From Rutidosis leptorrhynchoides (lineage: Eukaryota; Streptophyta; Magnoliopsida; Asterales; Asteraceae): DNA of 64,000 bases. The stretch lies in assembly GCF_046630445.1 (NCBI RefSeq), contig NC_092333.1:334315501-334379500 (forward strand), in the 5' to 3' direction. Numbering within the stretch: position 1 is the stretch's first letter; every line of letters starts with the position of its first letter. The position numbers and the translations under genes are program-made. The notes under the pieces were generated by a model that had not been told where the DNA came from, did no database searches, and saw only the letters and a list, made by a program, of their open reading frames with translations. Shown here piece by piece: positions 9,927-21,957 of this stretch.

Positions 9927-12338
9927 AAATTTCGTCTCGAAATTTGATTGGGATGGTCATGACAGACAATAAATATGTTTTCATGACGATTATGAGCTGA
10001 TGAATAGAGTTTTATTACCATAGAGTAGTAAGGATAAAATAATTCAATTACGCGAAGAGTATAAGTGAAGCTATCACAAAAGAACGAAATGAGAAAATAA
10101 AGTCTTGTCATATCTTTTGACGTAGACATGATTGATTTCCGGAATTTAAGGGATTTGAGAGGAAATCTTTGTAATAAGATTTGATTCTTTGATAATCAAG
10201 GAAATTAAGACCCTCTTTGCTTAAATGCGATAATTTGTTTCGATTGCTTTGTCTGATATTTCACTATAAATCCATCCTCTTCATTTCCTTTATATTTTAG
10301 AGTTTCATCCTTTTGTTTTCCCTCCCGACTTTAAGTCAAGCAAAAAATGGTCCAGAATTCGTAGATATGGAGTTTCGAATGAACATGACTAATGTTCTAA
10401 AAGAGAGATTGTAATAGCACGATCTTGATTGGTTAATTTACCAGAATTCAAGAGAAAAGATAGAACTATCAAAATAATATGTTCTTGATATGTTTATAGA
10501 TTAGATAGAATGTAAGAGTTGTGTAACATGGCACATGATGATGTTATGGTCTGTGAATCATCACGTTCCATTAGAAACTCATCATGACTTACTGTAATAT
10601 AATCATGTTGATCAAGTGTCATTATATTATACTAACTCATGCATCAATTTCCCACACTACTTCAAAATCATTCAAATTCGAATTTTTCAGAATTTTAAAA
10701 ACTAAAACAGTTTCTTTTATGATATAACACGGATAGAAAGGAGAGATAATTAATATCGGACAAGAATATTTATGAAGATATCTTCATAAATATTGAGGAT
10801 ATTTATAATAAAAAATACGATAATATCTTATAATTCTAGAATCAAATTGTGATAAAGAAATTCATTCACGATGATTTAGAGCAATTAAGGAGCAAGGTAT
10901 TCGCTAAAGATTTCATCAGAAATAGAATCATCAGGATTTTTTTTTTATGTACAAGTTTAGTCCTTGTAATTTGTTCAGAGTTTCAGGATGAGAGCTCATA
11001 ATTCTAAGAGATAAATGTCATATGTATATATAAGTTTTGATGTAGAAACGCTGCGAGATTTAAAATACTGATTGCTGATTTCCCAATACTTGGTATGGCA
11101 ATTCTCGTTACAAGATGCCGATGAGTTCATGATAAGACTTCAATAGATAAAAATAGTGTTTTGTCAAAGAGATTTAAGCCAAGGAGCAACGAGATTGCTG
11201 GTACGTCTGCTGGTAATATGGTGGAATATAAAAGGTCCTCCGGTAACGATGATGAAGGGCAAACATATGTATCAAAGATATAATAAGACTTATTCGAATA
11301 AAAAGTCGATGTTGATTTACTGAAGCTGTGACAAAATTGGCTAATTTGGAAAGGAATTGTAAAGTTATTTTCAGTAATAACAATGCCAAAGGAGCTAGCA
11401 CAGATACGTGTTAAACGTTTACTCAGGTTCCGGGTATTTTCAGGTGCATAACTATATGCATAAATCTTTTCTTTCGTAGATGAAGTGCGGTTGGTTCATC
11501 CTCTCGATTGAGATGTTTTCAAGAATCATGAAAGGTTTGAACGCAGATTGTAATCGTCAAGATATAAATGAGGTTTAAGATAAAATCAAGTGGCAAACTT
11601 GAAGAAATGTTTAGTTTCATATGTTATAATCAATATTTTAGTTCATTTTAATTGTCCAATGTTGATAGTCCACAGTTAATTGTCCACAGTTTATAGTTCA
11701 ATAATTCACATATAGTTTAATATATAATATTCGAATTAATTGATACGTATCGTGACCCATTGTATACATGTCTTAGACTCGATCACAACTCAAAGTATAT
11801 ATATTATTGTAGAATCAACCTCAACCCTGTATAGCTAACTCGAACATTACTGCATATAGATTGTCTATGGTTATTCCAAATAATATATATAGATGCGTCG
11901 ATATGATATGTCAAACCTTGTATACGTGTTCTGATATTTAAAATGCGTAAAATAACTAACAGAAATTAAATGACAATAAATAAAATTGCGAGAATTTAAA
12001 TTGCGATAATTAAATTGCGATAAATAAATGTAATAAGGAATTAACTGGTAGCTAGGAACAGTTAGCTAGGACTTTGTTAGCGTGGATTCTTAACAGATTT
12101 TCTCATAGTTAATTTGTTTGTTTCTAACAAATTTTATTTTGTCGAGTTTTCTTCATTATGCCACTTGTTGGATTTTGATAAGTCAAAATCCAAATATGAA
12201 ATTGAATGAAAATGGTTATTCTATGGTGAACGAATATGTATATCGGTGGATGTAAGTAGGATAGTAAATGATTGTTGAATCAGATTCGAAGAATGTACGG
12301 TCTAACTTATTAATGTGAAATGTAAATATTCCTCGGGT
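9927..12338 (-). other. LARD 1 internal region, non-coding
   Basis: About 2.4 kb without a supported gene. It aligns in patches with LARD 2 (58291-61400). The best block is 10527-10645 against 59262-59380. A second block at 11755-11940 matches 60755-60920 and also the Tekay LTRs at 4995-5180 and 51690-51900. A 75-codon minus frame at 11174-11401 is not kept in frame in LARD 2, so I do not call it a gene. Confidence 0.6.
10583..10641 (-). other. Conserved hairpin with palindromic loop (LARD 1)
   Basis: Two 21-nt arms (10583-10603 and 10621-10641) pair at 18 of 21 positions around a 17-nt loop that contains the palindrome TTGATCAA (10608-10615). The same structure is in LARD 2 at 59318-59376 with 19 of 21 pairs and the same loop palindrome. 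A palindromic loop on a stable stem is the usual design of an RNA dimerisation site; that role is inferred. Confidence 0.5.
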
Positions 12339-12354
12339 ATTACCTACCCGTTAA
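12339..12354 (-). other. Internal polypurine-tract-like motif (LARD 1)
   Basis: TTAACGGGTAGGTAAT on the minus strand, in the leader region downstream of the small ORF. It matches the copies in LARD 2 and in the leaders of both Tekay elements. Confidence 0.55.
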
Positions 12355-12614
12355 AATATTTTCACCATTAACAGTTTGTACGAAAGAATTTTCAATTACA
12401 ATCTATATGAAAATATATATACATATATATTTTCTTCAGAGGTAATTATGGATTTAATGAGTCAATATGATATTAAACTCAATTAATTTTCGGTTTGAGC
12501 TAGAATAAATAATCTCTAAAACTTTTAGAAACCACATATTCTTCGCAGAATATTTCTTCAATGAAGTTATGAATTAATACTTCATCGTTCATTGTTGTTG
12601 GTACTCCTTGGTAT

Positions 12615-13163
12615 TTATGGTGCGTATGACGTTGATGTTCGTGTGACAGATTATGAAGTTGAGGTTTGCGATGCGGTTGTTGCTGGTGGTGGTAATGGTA
12701 CTGTCGGCGTTGATGATGGTGGTACTGGTTATGCTGCTGGTGCTGCTGCTGGTGTTTGTAACCTTTGCACCATATTCTCCAAAGCCACTACCCGAGCACG
12801 AAGCTCGTTGACTTCTTCTATTACACCGGGGTGATTGTCGGTTCAGACGAGCGGATAAATATGATCTAGAATTTGGTATAGTATATAATCGTGACGAGAT
12901 ACTCTGGAAATGAGAGAGAAAATGGTGTTTTGGACAGGTTCGCCGATAAGTGCTTCAGGTTTTTTGCCAAGAGGGCAATGTGGTGAATGAAAAGGATCAC
13001 CTTCTTCTTGTCTCCAATAATTGAGTAGACTACAAACCCATCCCCAATTCATCCAGAATAGATGATGGCTGATTGGTTGGTCCATTCCGGTCACACTGCA
13101 TTTGGAGCTTGAGTGGGACTCCATGTCGGAATCCGAGGGACTTGAACTAGCGGCGAATTCCAT
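12615..13163 (-). pseudogene. Conserved LARD ORF of unknown function (broken copy)
   Basis: From ATG 13163 one frame of 182 codons runs to TAA 12615-12617 with internal stops (TGA 12843-12845 and two more near the end) and no frameshift. It is homologous to the intact ORF of LARD 2 (61641-62147). Shared features in order: a Ser/Asp-rich start, VTG then QPI, WGWV, WRQEEG, GEPVQNT, a Leu/Val heptad stretch (VIEEVNELRARVVALENMV) that looks like a short coiled coil, and a Pro/Ala/Thr-rich tail. I recognise no known domain. It lies between the leader block and the internal polypurine-tract motif, where the Tekay elements carry their acidic leader ORF. Similarity over the whole length and in the same frame suggests it was once a translated gene. 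Confidence 0.6.
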
Positions 13164-13465
13164 TTCGTACGATTGAGTAAAAGATTTTTCGATATGAAAT
13201 GATATCTGGCTATCAGATGGTATTCTAATTACATAGAATATCTATATATAGCACAAAAAATTTCGTAGATTACGGAGGAATTTACGAAATATGTTAGAAA
13301 AAGTTTACAGTAACAGATACGCTAAGATATGAATTAGCAGATACGCTAAGATATGAATCTTGTCTATACACTATTCATGCAATCAATGCAGTAAGATGTG
13401 TCTAGACTAAGAATAATAAGCGGGTAATTTTCGACACGAAATGATAAGCAAAACTTTTGACATGC

Positions 13466-13505
13466 AGACACGGTCGAAGTCCAGACTCACTAATGCATCC
13501 TAACA
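13466..13505 (-). other. Shared leader block (LARD 1)
   Basis: Minus-strand copy of the block at 440-477, including TTAGGATGCATTAGTGAG. It lies about 50 bp downstream of the primer site in the element sense. Confidence 0.6.
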
Positions 13506-13553
13506 ACTATCAGTTAGACACACTAATGCAAGACCTGGTTTGCTAAGACCACC

Positions 13554-13565
13554 GCTCTGATACCA
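13554..13565 (-). other. Primer binding site (tRNA-iMet), LARD 1
   Basis: TGGTATCAGAGC on the minus strand, 2 bp from the LTR that starts at 13568. Confidence 0.85.
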
Positions 13566-14876
13566 CATGAAGCGACCCATCCTAATTCATAAGGACGAAT
13601 ACATTACATTTGGTTACATCACGAGGTACTTGACCTCTATATGATACATTTTACAAACATTGTATTCGTTTTTAAAAGACAAACTTTCATTACATCGAAA
13701 GTTGACAGGCATGCATACCATTTCATAATATATCAAACTATAATTGACTTAATAATAATCTTGATGAACTCAACGACTTGAATACAACGTCTTTTGAAAT
13801 ATGTCATGAATGACTCCAAGTAATATCTCTGATATGAGCAAATGCATAGCGAAAGATTTCTTTAATACCTAAGAATAAAAATGCTTTTAAGTGTTAACCA
13901 AAAGGTTGGTGAGTTCATTAGTTTATCATAAACGATCATTTTCATCATTTTAATAGACCACAAGATTTTCATTTCTCATAAATACACATCTCATATCAGG
14001 AATTTTGCAAACTGCATAGAGATAAAAGTCATTAATATGGTGAACACCTAGTAACCGACATTAACAAGATGCATATAGAATATCCCCATCATTCCGGGAC
14101 ACCCATCGGACATGATAATTTCGAAGTACTAAAGCATTCCAAATTCCAGAATGGGGGTTGTTAGTTCCCATAGATCTACCTTTAGGATTAGCGTTAATTA
14201 GGGGCCAGTTCCCCAATTCTTAGGCTACCAAGCTAAACGGGGCATATTCGATTTCGATCATTCAACCATAGAATGTAGTTTCGATTACTTGTGTCTATTT
14301 CGTAAAACAGTTATAAAAGTAGCGCATGTATTCTCAGTCCCAAAAATATATATTGCAAAAGCATTTAAAAAGGGAGCAAATGAAACTCACTATACTGTAT
14401 TTTGTAGTAAAAATACATATGACGAAACTGAACAATGCAGGATTGGCCTCGGATTCACGAACCTATAACAAGTATGTATATTAACACATATAATATTCAG
14501 TTAAATATATATTTTGATATTAGTAATATACTTGTGATTTAATATTAATAATTATTTAAATATATTTATTTTATATATTTTATAATAATATATATATATA
14601 CTCTATTAAAATATTATGAATAAATTATTAGTATTAATATTTTTAAGTACTCATAATTTTTAATATGATAATACTTTTAATAAATTGAGTTATATTAAAA
14701 CGTAAATGAACAAAAAGTATTTTTATAAGTAAAAGTAGTATACTCATTATATATACTTCTATATATCTAATGTTTGTATCTAACTTATAATATCTATCTT
14801 TTTAGTTTAAGATCATAAAAATATAGTTATATTTCATATACTAAATACATTTAAAATTAAAGTTATAATTAGTAAT

Positions 14877-14877
<1 letters not shown>

Positions 14878-14947
<70 letters not shown>

Positions 14948-15090
14948 TAATAATAATAATAATAATAATAATAATTATAATAATAAGTATACCACCTTAA
15001 AAAGCTTTTCCAAAAAAAAAAAAAAATCTGCGTCAGATCGGACTCGAACCCAGGACCTCCTGCTAACCAACACAACACATTAACCATCCA
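14878..15090 (-). other. SINE-like unit: tRNA-like head plus (TTA)n tail
   Basis: In the minus sense: box A-like TGGTTAATGTG (15076-15086), perfect box B GGTTCGAGTCC (15040-15050), a run of about 15 T, a body of about 30 bp and an interrupted (TTA)n tract (14878-14992). LARD 2 carries the same arrangement at 56490-56625 with a different tRNA-like sequence. It may be an old SINE or a tRNA-derived promoter now part of the LTR. Confidence 0.5.
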
Positions 15091-15184
15091 TCCATTCTTT
15101 TCATTTCTGTTTTAATACCTGATTAAATCAATATAACCCCTAACATGTCTTTTTCTCTTCTTCTTATTATTCAAAAAAAAATTT

Positions 15185-15245
15185 GCCGTGGTCCAGGCTC
15201 GAACTCAAAACTTCTAGCTTAACACTCGCACTCTCTACCATCGAT
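15185..15245 (-). other. Second tRNA-like sequence, intact copy
   Basis: Minus strand: box A-like TGGTAGAGAGTG (15229-15240) and box B-like GAGTTCGAGCC (15196-15206), followed by a T-run. The homologue in the left LTR (3917-3960 plus 7379-7400) is split by the solo LTR. Stems pair poorly, so it is not a working tRNA gene. Confidence 0.45.
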
Positions 15246-17758
15246 CTGTCAATGCTTTTCTGATTTAAAGTCAAATTCTAATTATATGTAAACCGTACAT
15301 ACATCTGTTATCCTTTCTTCTTCAAAAACCAAAATCCCAATCATCAAAATCCTAATCGATATCATCACAGCTTCGTTATTAATACGTCCTTCATCATCGT
15401 CGCTTATCACAGAAATATAACTACAAAAGAAAAGAGAGCCGAAAACAAATGAACTATCTCATCATCTTCTCTTATGATTTCATGTATCATCTTCATCATA
15501 CATCATCTTATTCATTCCTAATTTACGGTATCATAATGACCATCATGATTCATTCACCATTATCATCATCTATTATGAAAACGATCATCTTCTTATTAAT
15601 ACAATATCATCATCAACAATTAATTTAGGCATGTTTGTGTGGTTTCCGAAAAGGAACTAGGAGAAGAAAGAATACACGTTGGGTTTGCAAGTTGTGGTCC
15701 AATCCCCCTTTCGGCCCAACAGAAAAATAATGACATCCCAATATAGAAATTTTGTGGGCTTCCTTTGGGCTGGTAACGTGGAGTTTTCAACAGTCGATAC
15801 ATAAGGATTAAAAAAATAACGCTGACCCTCAATAAAACAAAGTATCAGGTTTCCTTTTTCTTTAATTAAGCAAGTGGGGTTTTTACCTTGGTAGGTGTCG
15901 GCCATCAAGAACGAAAAGAATATATAATAGTAACTTGGTTCTCATAAAAAAGTTATTAAGCGATTCGATACAGCTGTAGGGTTTACATTGTTTGTTGTGG
16001 TGGAGGAAAGATAGCTGCATACAACAGTAATAACGAAAACAAAAAATATATATAGCAGGTGGCAATTTGAAAGTGGTATTTCATTTTGGGTTTGACTAAA
16101 ACAATAGAAAGACTAGTAGAAGTGGTACTCGATAGTAGTAGTAGAAAATAGTCGAACATCAAGGATTGCCGGTTTGGTTTTCGTTTGAGATTCGACATGA
16201 ACTAAATATAGCAGTCTGTTCGAGCCACGATTGAAGGTTTGCAGCAGAAAATGAAGTAGCAGTCTATAGTTTGGGTTGTTGGTGTTACTCGAACATAATC
16301 TGTATATATGAAGTAGGTATTTTAAAGGTGATGTAGTGATTGGGAGAGAGATAAGGGATGGAAGGTTCTTGGTGGTGGTGATTAGAAAGTGACAATGGTG
16401 ATGGTGTGATAGTGGTGACTCTTGGTGATCGATCGTGTACGAGTGTGGTGGTTGTGAGGGTGATGATGGTTATGGTGGTGGTGAAGTTTGGTTCTTGGGA
16501 ACGTCAAAAAGATAATGAAGATGGTGGTTTGGTTCATACAGAAGAACGAAGGAAAGCAATAAAATGTGATGGTGGTGATTAAGATGTGAAAAAGAAACGT
16601 TATATTCCATTGAAATATTATGCACTGACAAAGGTGAAAGGACAGAGAAAAGGAAGAAAATAAATATAATGAAGAAGAAAGATAGATAGTAATTTGGTTA
16701 GTGTAATACTTACAAAGGACCAATCATAGCATATGCAGCAATTGCTGAATCGATAAAACTTAGTAATGCTAAGTTGTGTATTTGAAAGCGTTTAAGAGGA
16801 CTTTTTGAAAACATCTTTCAAAGCGTAATTTACATAGAATCATGCATATCCTCTAATTATCTCAAACTCTATATCTATAATATATATAAGTAAATGATGA
16901 TAGTAGCTTATAAAAAGAAAACAGAAAAAGTAAATCAAAGTGTCAATTAGGCATAGTATGATTTCAATCAATTCACGGGTTCTTTAGTCTATGAAATGCC
17001 AAAATGGAAAAGTAAGTTTATAATATATTTATAAACTTTTAAAATGTGTTTAAATAATAGTAGTCTTTAAATATCTACAGACAGTTTTTAATAGAGATAT
17101 TATATCGCGCTCCGTTGATACTTAATGGCGGATAAAAGTCTTCAGAAAAATCCCAAACTTTCACAGTAATTATCTTTATTTATTTCGGTTATTATGGTAT
17201 AAAATTCGATCATTAAATTATTAGATAAAAATTACATCAACTGTCCCTCTCGATTCTGAGTAAAATATAAAAAGTTCTAAAATTTAATAACTAGATCCTA
17301 GATACATTTTTAGTAATCCTAAATTTTATAGAACTCATTTTCGGATCACCGTTTATTTTAAAATCTTATAAGTTCGAATTAAACTTCTCTAAATAATAAT
17401 AATCGAAACATCTAACGAGTGTTACAGTCAAATAATATTTATTTTTAATATACTTTATTTATACATAGAGATATATTTTAAACAATAATTATTATAATAT
17501 CCTATCTTTATTTTATTAATTTTTAATAACAACAACAAATAATACTTCAAATTATATTTCGAATTATTATTTATATATACATACACACATATCTATTTAC
17601 ACTTAATTGTTCATTAATCGTCGAGAGCAGCTGAAGGTCAATTGAATATATGAAACAGTTCAAACTTTTTGAGACTCAATATTACAGACTTTGCTTATCG
17701 TGTCAAAATCATTTAAAGATTAAGTTTAAATTTGGTCGGAAATTTTCGGGTCGTCACA

Positions 17759-17763
17759 CGAAA
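17759..17763. repeat. Target-site duplication, right (LARD 1)
   Basis: CGAAA, pairing with 2281-2285. Confidence 0.85.
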
Positions 17764-17828
17764 TACTATCGACTACTCATAATATTCTATATGATTAACT
17801 TAATTCTTTTGAGCTATTTTTGAAGGAA

Positions 17829-19961
17829 ATGGCACCGACGACTCGTCAGAATTTGAACATGAGCGAGGAAGACTTCTGTGTTTTCCTTGCAGCAAACATA
17901 GCTGCGGTACAGGCTGCAATGCAAAACAACAACAATAACTCTAAATCTAGCAATACAAATAACGCCACAAGAAACCGTGTAGGATGCTCCTATAAAGAAT
18001 TCATTGCCTGTAAACCTTTGGAATTCGATAGAACCGAGGGTCCAATCGGATTGAAACGGTGGACTGAAAAGTTTGAATCGGTGTTTGCCATAAGTAAGTG
18101 TACTGAATAAGACAAAGTAAAGACGCTACGCATACCTTCACATGTACTGTGTTAACATGGTGGAATACCTACCTAGAGCAAGTGGGATAAGATGCTGCGT
18201 ACGCACTACCGTGGTCAGCATTCAAACATCTGATGACTGAGCAGTATCGTCCCAGAAACGAGGTCAATAAGCTCAAAGTAGAGCTTAAAGGATTACGAAC
18301 ACAAGGTTTTGACATTACCACATACGAATGACGATTCACGGAGTTGTGTTTATTGTGCCCAAGAGCGTTCGAAGATGAAGAGGAGAAAATCGACGCATTT
18401 GTAAAAAGGGGTACCAGAAAGGATCCAAGAAGATATAAGTTCACACGAGCCCGCCTCCATACAAAAGGCGAGTCGAATGGCTCATAAACTCATAAATCAG
18501 ATTGAGGAAAGAGTTAAAGAGCAGACGGCTGAAGAAGGCAACACGAAACAAATCAAGAGAAAGTGGGAAGAAACCAGTGATAAGGGTCACAATTTTAACA
18601 ATCAACACAACAATCACAACTACAATCGCACCAATTTTTGCAACAACAAACGCAACAACAACAACCACCCCAGAAACAACTACAACAACCGTTTCAACAA
18701 CAATAACAACCGCAATAACAACAATCCCAACAATAACAACAAGAGGCAGAAACCATGTCAGAGGTGTGAAGGATACCATCCGATTGGGCTCTGTACGGCA
18801 GTGTGTACTAAGTGTAAAAGAAAGGGCCATGGTGCGAAAAAGTGCGAAATCTACAGATCAATGGCTAAGGGAACAAATAATGCCAGAACAAGTTATGCCG
18901 ACATTACCTGTTTCGGATGCGGGAAGAAGGACCATTACAAAAATGCGTGTCCAAATCAGGGGATAATAATTTGCAAGGCCGAGGAAGAGTCTTCAACATT
19001 AATGCGATTGAAGCGCAGGAAGACCCGGAGCTTGTTACGGGTACGTTTCTTATTGATAATACATCTGCTTATGTTTTATTAAATTCGGGTGGGGATAGAA
19101 GCTATATGAATAAGGATTTCTGTGCTAAAATAAGTTGTCCATTCACGCCTTTGGATAATAAATTTTTACTCAAATTAGCAAACGGTAAATTAATTACAGC
19201 AGATAAGATATGTCAGAATCGAGAAATTAAACTGGTTAGCAAAACGTTTAGGATTGATTTGATACCACTAGAGTTAGGGAGTTTTGATGTGATAATCGGC
19301 ATGGACTGGTTAAAAAAGGAGAGAGCGAAAATCGTATGTTACAAAAATGTGATTCGCATTGTAAGAGAAAAAGGAAAACCCTTAATGGTGTACGGAGGAA
19401 AGAGCAACGCGAAGCTAAATCTTATTAGTAATTTGAAGGCGTAAAAACTAATAAGAAAAGGTTGCTATGACATTCTAGCAAACATCGAAGAAGTCAAACC
19501 GGAAGAAAAAAACATCAATGATGTTCCCGTCGCAAAAGAATTTCCTGATGTATTTCCGAAAGAATTATCGGGACTACCTCCACACCGATCTGTTGAATTT
19601 CAAATAGATCTCGTACGAGGAGCTGCACCAATAGCTCGTGCTCCATACAGACTCACACCCAGCGAAATGAAGGAACTCCAAAGCCAATTACAGAAACTCT
19701 TAGAGCGTGGTTTCATTCGACCAAGCACATCACCATGGGGAGCTCCTGTTTTGTTTGTCAATAAGAAAGATGGTACATTCAGGTTGTGTATCGACTACCG
19801 AGAGTTGAACAAACTTACCATCAAGAACCGTTACCCACTACTGAGAATCGACGACTTATTTGATCAACTACAAGGTTCATCAGTTTATTCGAAGATTGAT
19901 TTACGTTCCGGATATCATCAAATGCGGGTGAAGGAGGATGATATTCCGAAGACTGCTTTTA
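17829..19961 (+). pseudogene. gag-pol: Outer Tekay gag-protease-RT, 5' part of gag-pol
   Basis: First ATG at 17829 (MAPTTRQNL). Gag starts with GCSYKEF and GPIGLKRW, the same pattern as the nested Tekay gag, then breaks at 18108 with stops and frameshifts to about 18476. An Asn-rich linker and two zinc knuckles (CTKCKRKGHGAKKC, CFGCGKKDHYKNAC) follow in 18477-18966. The protease part (18917-19444) keeps IIGMDWL, but the active-site motif reads NSGGDRS where the nested Tekay has DTGADRS, so it would be inactive. RT begins at about 19500 and is cut at 19961, just after the conserved PKTAF. The remaining RT and all of RNase H are missing; the frame resumes at 47929 before the integrase. Confidence 0.85.
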
Positions 19962-20368
19962 GTTGCAATTGTTCTATTTACAAGTGATATTCGTTTAAAT
20001 AATAAAAGGTGAAGACAAAAGAAAGATTCGACAAATTGAAGATGCAAACGACCAAAAAGCTCAAAAGTACAAAATACAATCAAAGTGGTTCCAATTATTA
20101 ATGAGAAACGTCTCAAAATTACAAGAGTACAAGACGCAAAATGCAAAGTACAAGATACTAAATTATACGCAAGGACGTTCGAAAATCCGAAACTGAGACC
20201 AAAGTCAACTCTCAACGCTCGACGCAACGGACTAAAAATTACAAGTCAACTATGCACATAAATATAATATAATATTTAAATAATTCTTAAAATTATTTAT
20301 ATATTATATATTATATTTAAAACCGTCGGCAAGATAGAAACAAGCTCATTTGAGCTGGAAAAATTGGT

Positions 20369-20415
20369 CATGCGATCGCATGGCCTGAAAGCCTAAACTC
20401 CATGCGATCGCATGG
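20369..20415. other. Paired palindromes, Athila 5' LTR
   Basis: Two copies of the core ATGCGATCGCAT: 20369-20382 (CATG...CATG) and 20400-20415 (16-bp perfect palindrome). They are separated by 17 bp and lie about 25-70 bp upstream of the TATA-like box. Equivalent pairs are at 22291-22341, 41353-41402 and 46328-46377. Confidence 0.75.
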
Positions 20416-20502
20416 TGAACAGCGACATGTGACATCCTATAAATTTAGCAGTTTTGGTTGATCTTTTACACAATATATATCTTTCTATCTATCTCTCTCA
20501 CG

Positions 20503-20504
<2 letters not shown>

Positions 20505-20592
<88 letters not shown>
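20505..20592. repeat. (AT)n microsatellite in the Athila 5' LTR
   Basis: About 88 bp of AT dinucleotides; the 3' LTR has about 134 bp at the same place. Confidence 0.95.
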
Positions 20593-20598
<6 letters not shown>

Positions 20599-21937
20599 TA
20601 TAATTTTAATTTTAATTTTAAATTCTAATAATAAGGGTATGTTAGCGAATGTTGTAAGGGTGTAAGTCGAAATTCTGTTCGTGTAACGCTACGCTATTTT
20701 TAATTATTGTAAGTTATGTTCAACCTTTTTAAATTAATGTCTTTTAACTAAGTTATTATTATGCTTATTTAAGCCGAAGTAATCATGATGTTGGGCTAAA
20801 ATATTAAGACGGGGTAATTGGGCTTTGTACCATAATTGGGGTTTGGACAAAAGAACGACACTTGTGAAAATTAGACTATGGGCTATTAATGGGCTTTATA
20901 TTTGTTTAATTAAATGATAGTTTGTTAATTTAATATAAAGATTTACAATTGGACGTACCTATAAATAACCATATACACTCGATCGGACACGATGAGCGGG
21001 ATATTTATATGTACGAATAATCATTCATTTAACCAGACACGGGAATGGATTAATAGTTAATAGACTTATTAAAACAGGGGTGAATTATGTACAAGGACAC
21101 TTGGTGTAATTGTTAATAAAGTATTAAAACCTTGGGTTACACGCAGTCAATAACCTGGTGTAATTATTAAATAAAGTATTAAGACCTTGTTACAGTTTAA
21201 GTCCCCAATTAGTTGGAATATTTGACTTCGGATATAAGGATAATTTGACGAGGACACTCGCACTTTATATTTATGACTGATGGACTGTTATGGACAAAAA
21301 ACAGACGGACATATTGAATAATCCAGGACAAAGGACAATTAACCCATGGGAATAAACTAAAATCAACACGTCAAACATCATGATTACGGAAGTTTAAATA
21401 AGCATAATTCCTTTATTTTCATATTTAATTGCACTTCTAATTATCGCATTTTTATTTATTGTCATTGTATTTAATTGCACTTTTAATTATCGTACTTCTT
21501 AATTATCATACTTTTATTTATCGCAATTTCATTATCGTTATTTACTTTACGCTTTAAATTAAGTTATATTTATTTTTAATATTTTACTTTAGGTTTTAAC
21601 TGTGACTAAAGTTTTAAAATCGACAAACCGGTTATTAAACTGTAAAAACCCCCTTTTATAATAATAATACTACTTATATATATTTTTGTATTTTTACAAT
21701 TATAAGTTACAAATATAGCGTTAAGATTGGCTAGAGTTCCCTGTGGATGAACCGGACTTACTAAAAACTACACTACTGTACGATTAGGTACACTGCCTAT
21801 AAGTGTTGTAGCAAGGTTTAGGTATATCCACTCTATAAATAAATAAATCACTTGTGTAAAATTGTATCGTATTTAATAGTATTTCCTTGTAAAAATATAA
21901 CTATTTTATACACCACCTCGCACACATCAAGTATTTT

Positions 21938-21957
21938 TGGCGCCGCTGCTGGGGAAC
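21938..21957 (+). other. Primer binding site, Athila type
   Basis: TGGCGCCGCTGCTGGGGAAC starts 8 bp after the LTR end. It corresponds to the TGGCGCCGTTGCCGGGG motif known from Athila-clade elements, with two changed bases. Confidence 0.8.

Larger units (their letters stand above)
13568..17758 (-). repeat. LARD 1 LTR (5' LTR in element sense)
   Basis: 4191 bp, TGAAGCGACCC...GGGTCGTCACA, aligned with 2286-9909 minus the solo LTR. It holds the uninterrupted SINE-like unit, a second tRNA-like sequence and the empty insertion site of the solo LTR. No coding sequence is supported; GGT/GAT-rich stretches near 16320-16500 give spurious open frames. Confidence 0.88.
19955..21929 (+). repeat. Athila 5' LTR, missing its first ~55 bp
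   Basis: Aligns with 45917-47928 of the 3' LTR. The first 55 bp of the 3' LTR (45862-45916, starting TGATAATAC) have no counterpart. At the junction GCTTTTAG belongs both to the host RT reading frame and to the LTR, giving a microhomology junction. A TATA-like TATAAAT is at 20438-20444 and an (AT)n tract at 20505-20592. Confidence 0.8.

Noticed and set aside
11174..11401. 75-codon minus frame in LARD 1 with a match at 60220-60408
   Set aside because: The DNA is similar but the frame is lost after about 15 codons; conservation is at nucleotide level only.
12592..12834. Gly/Val-rich + strand frame
   Set aside because: Antisense shadow of the Pro/Ala/Thr-rich tail of the LARD ORF on the minus strand.
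15029..15245. tRNA genes
   Set aside because: Boxes A and B are good, but acceptor and T stems do not pair and no clear anticodon arm forms; annotated as tRNA-like or SINE-like only.
18502..18966. 154-codon Thr-rich + strand frame
   Set aside because: Shadow of the Asn-rich gag zinc-knuckle region in another frame.
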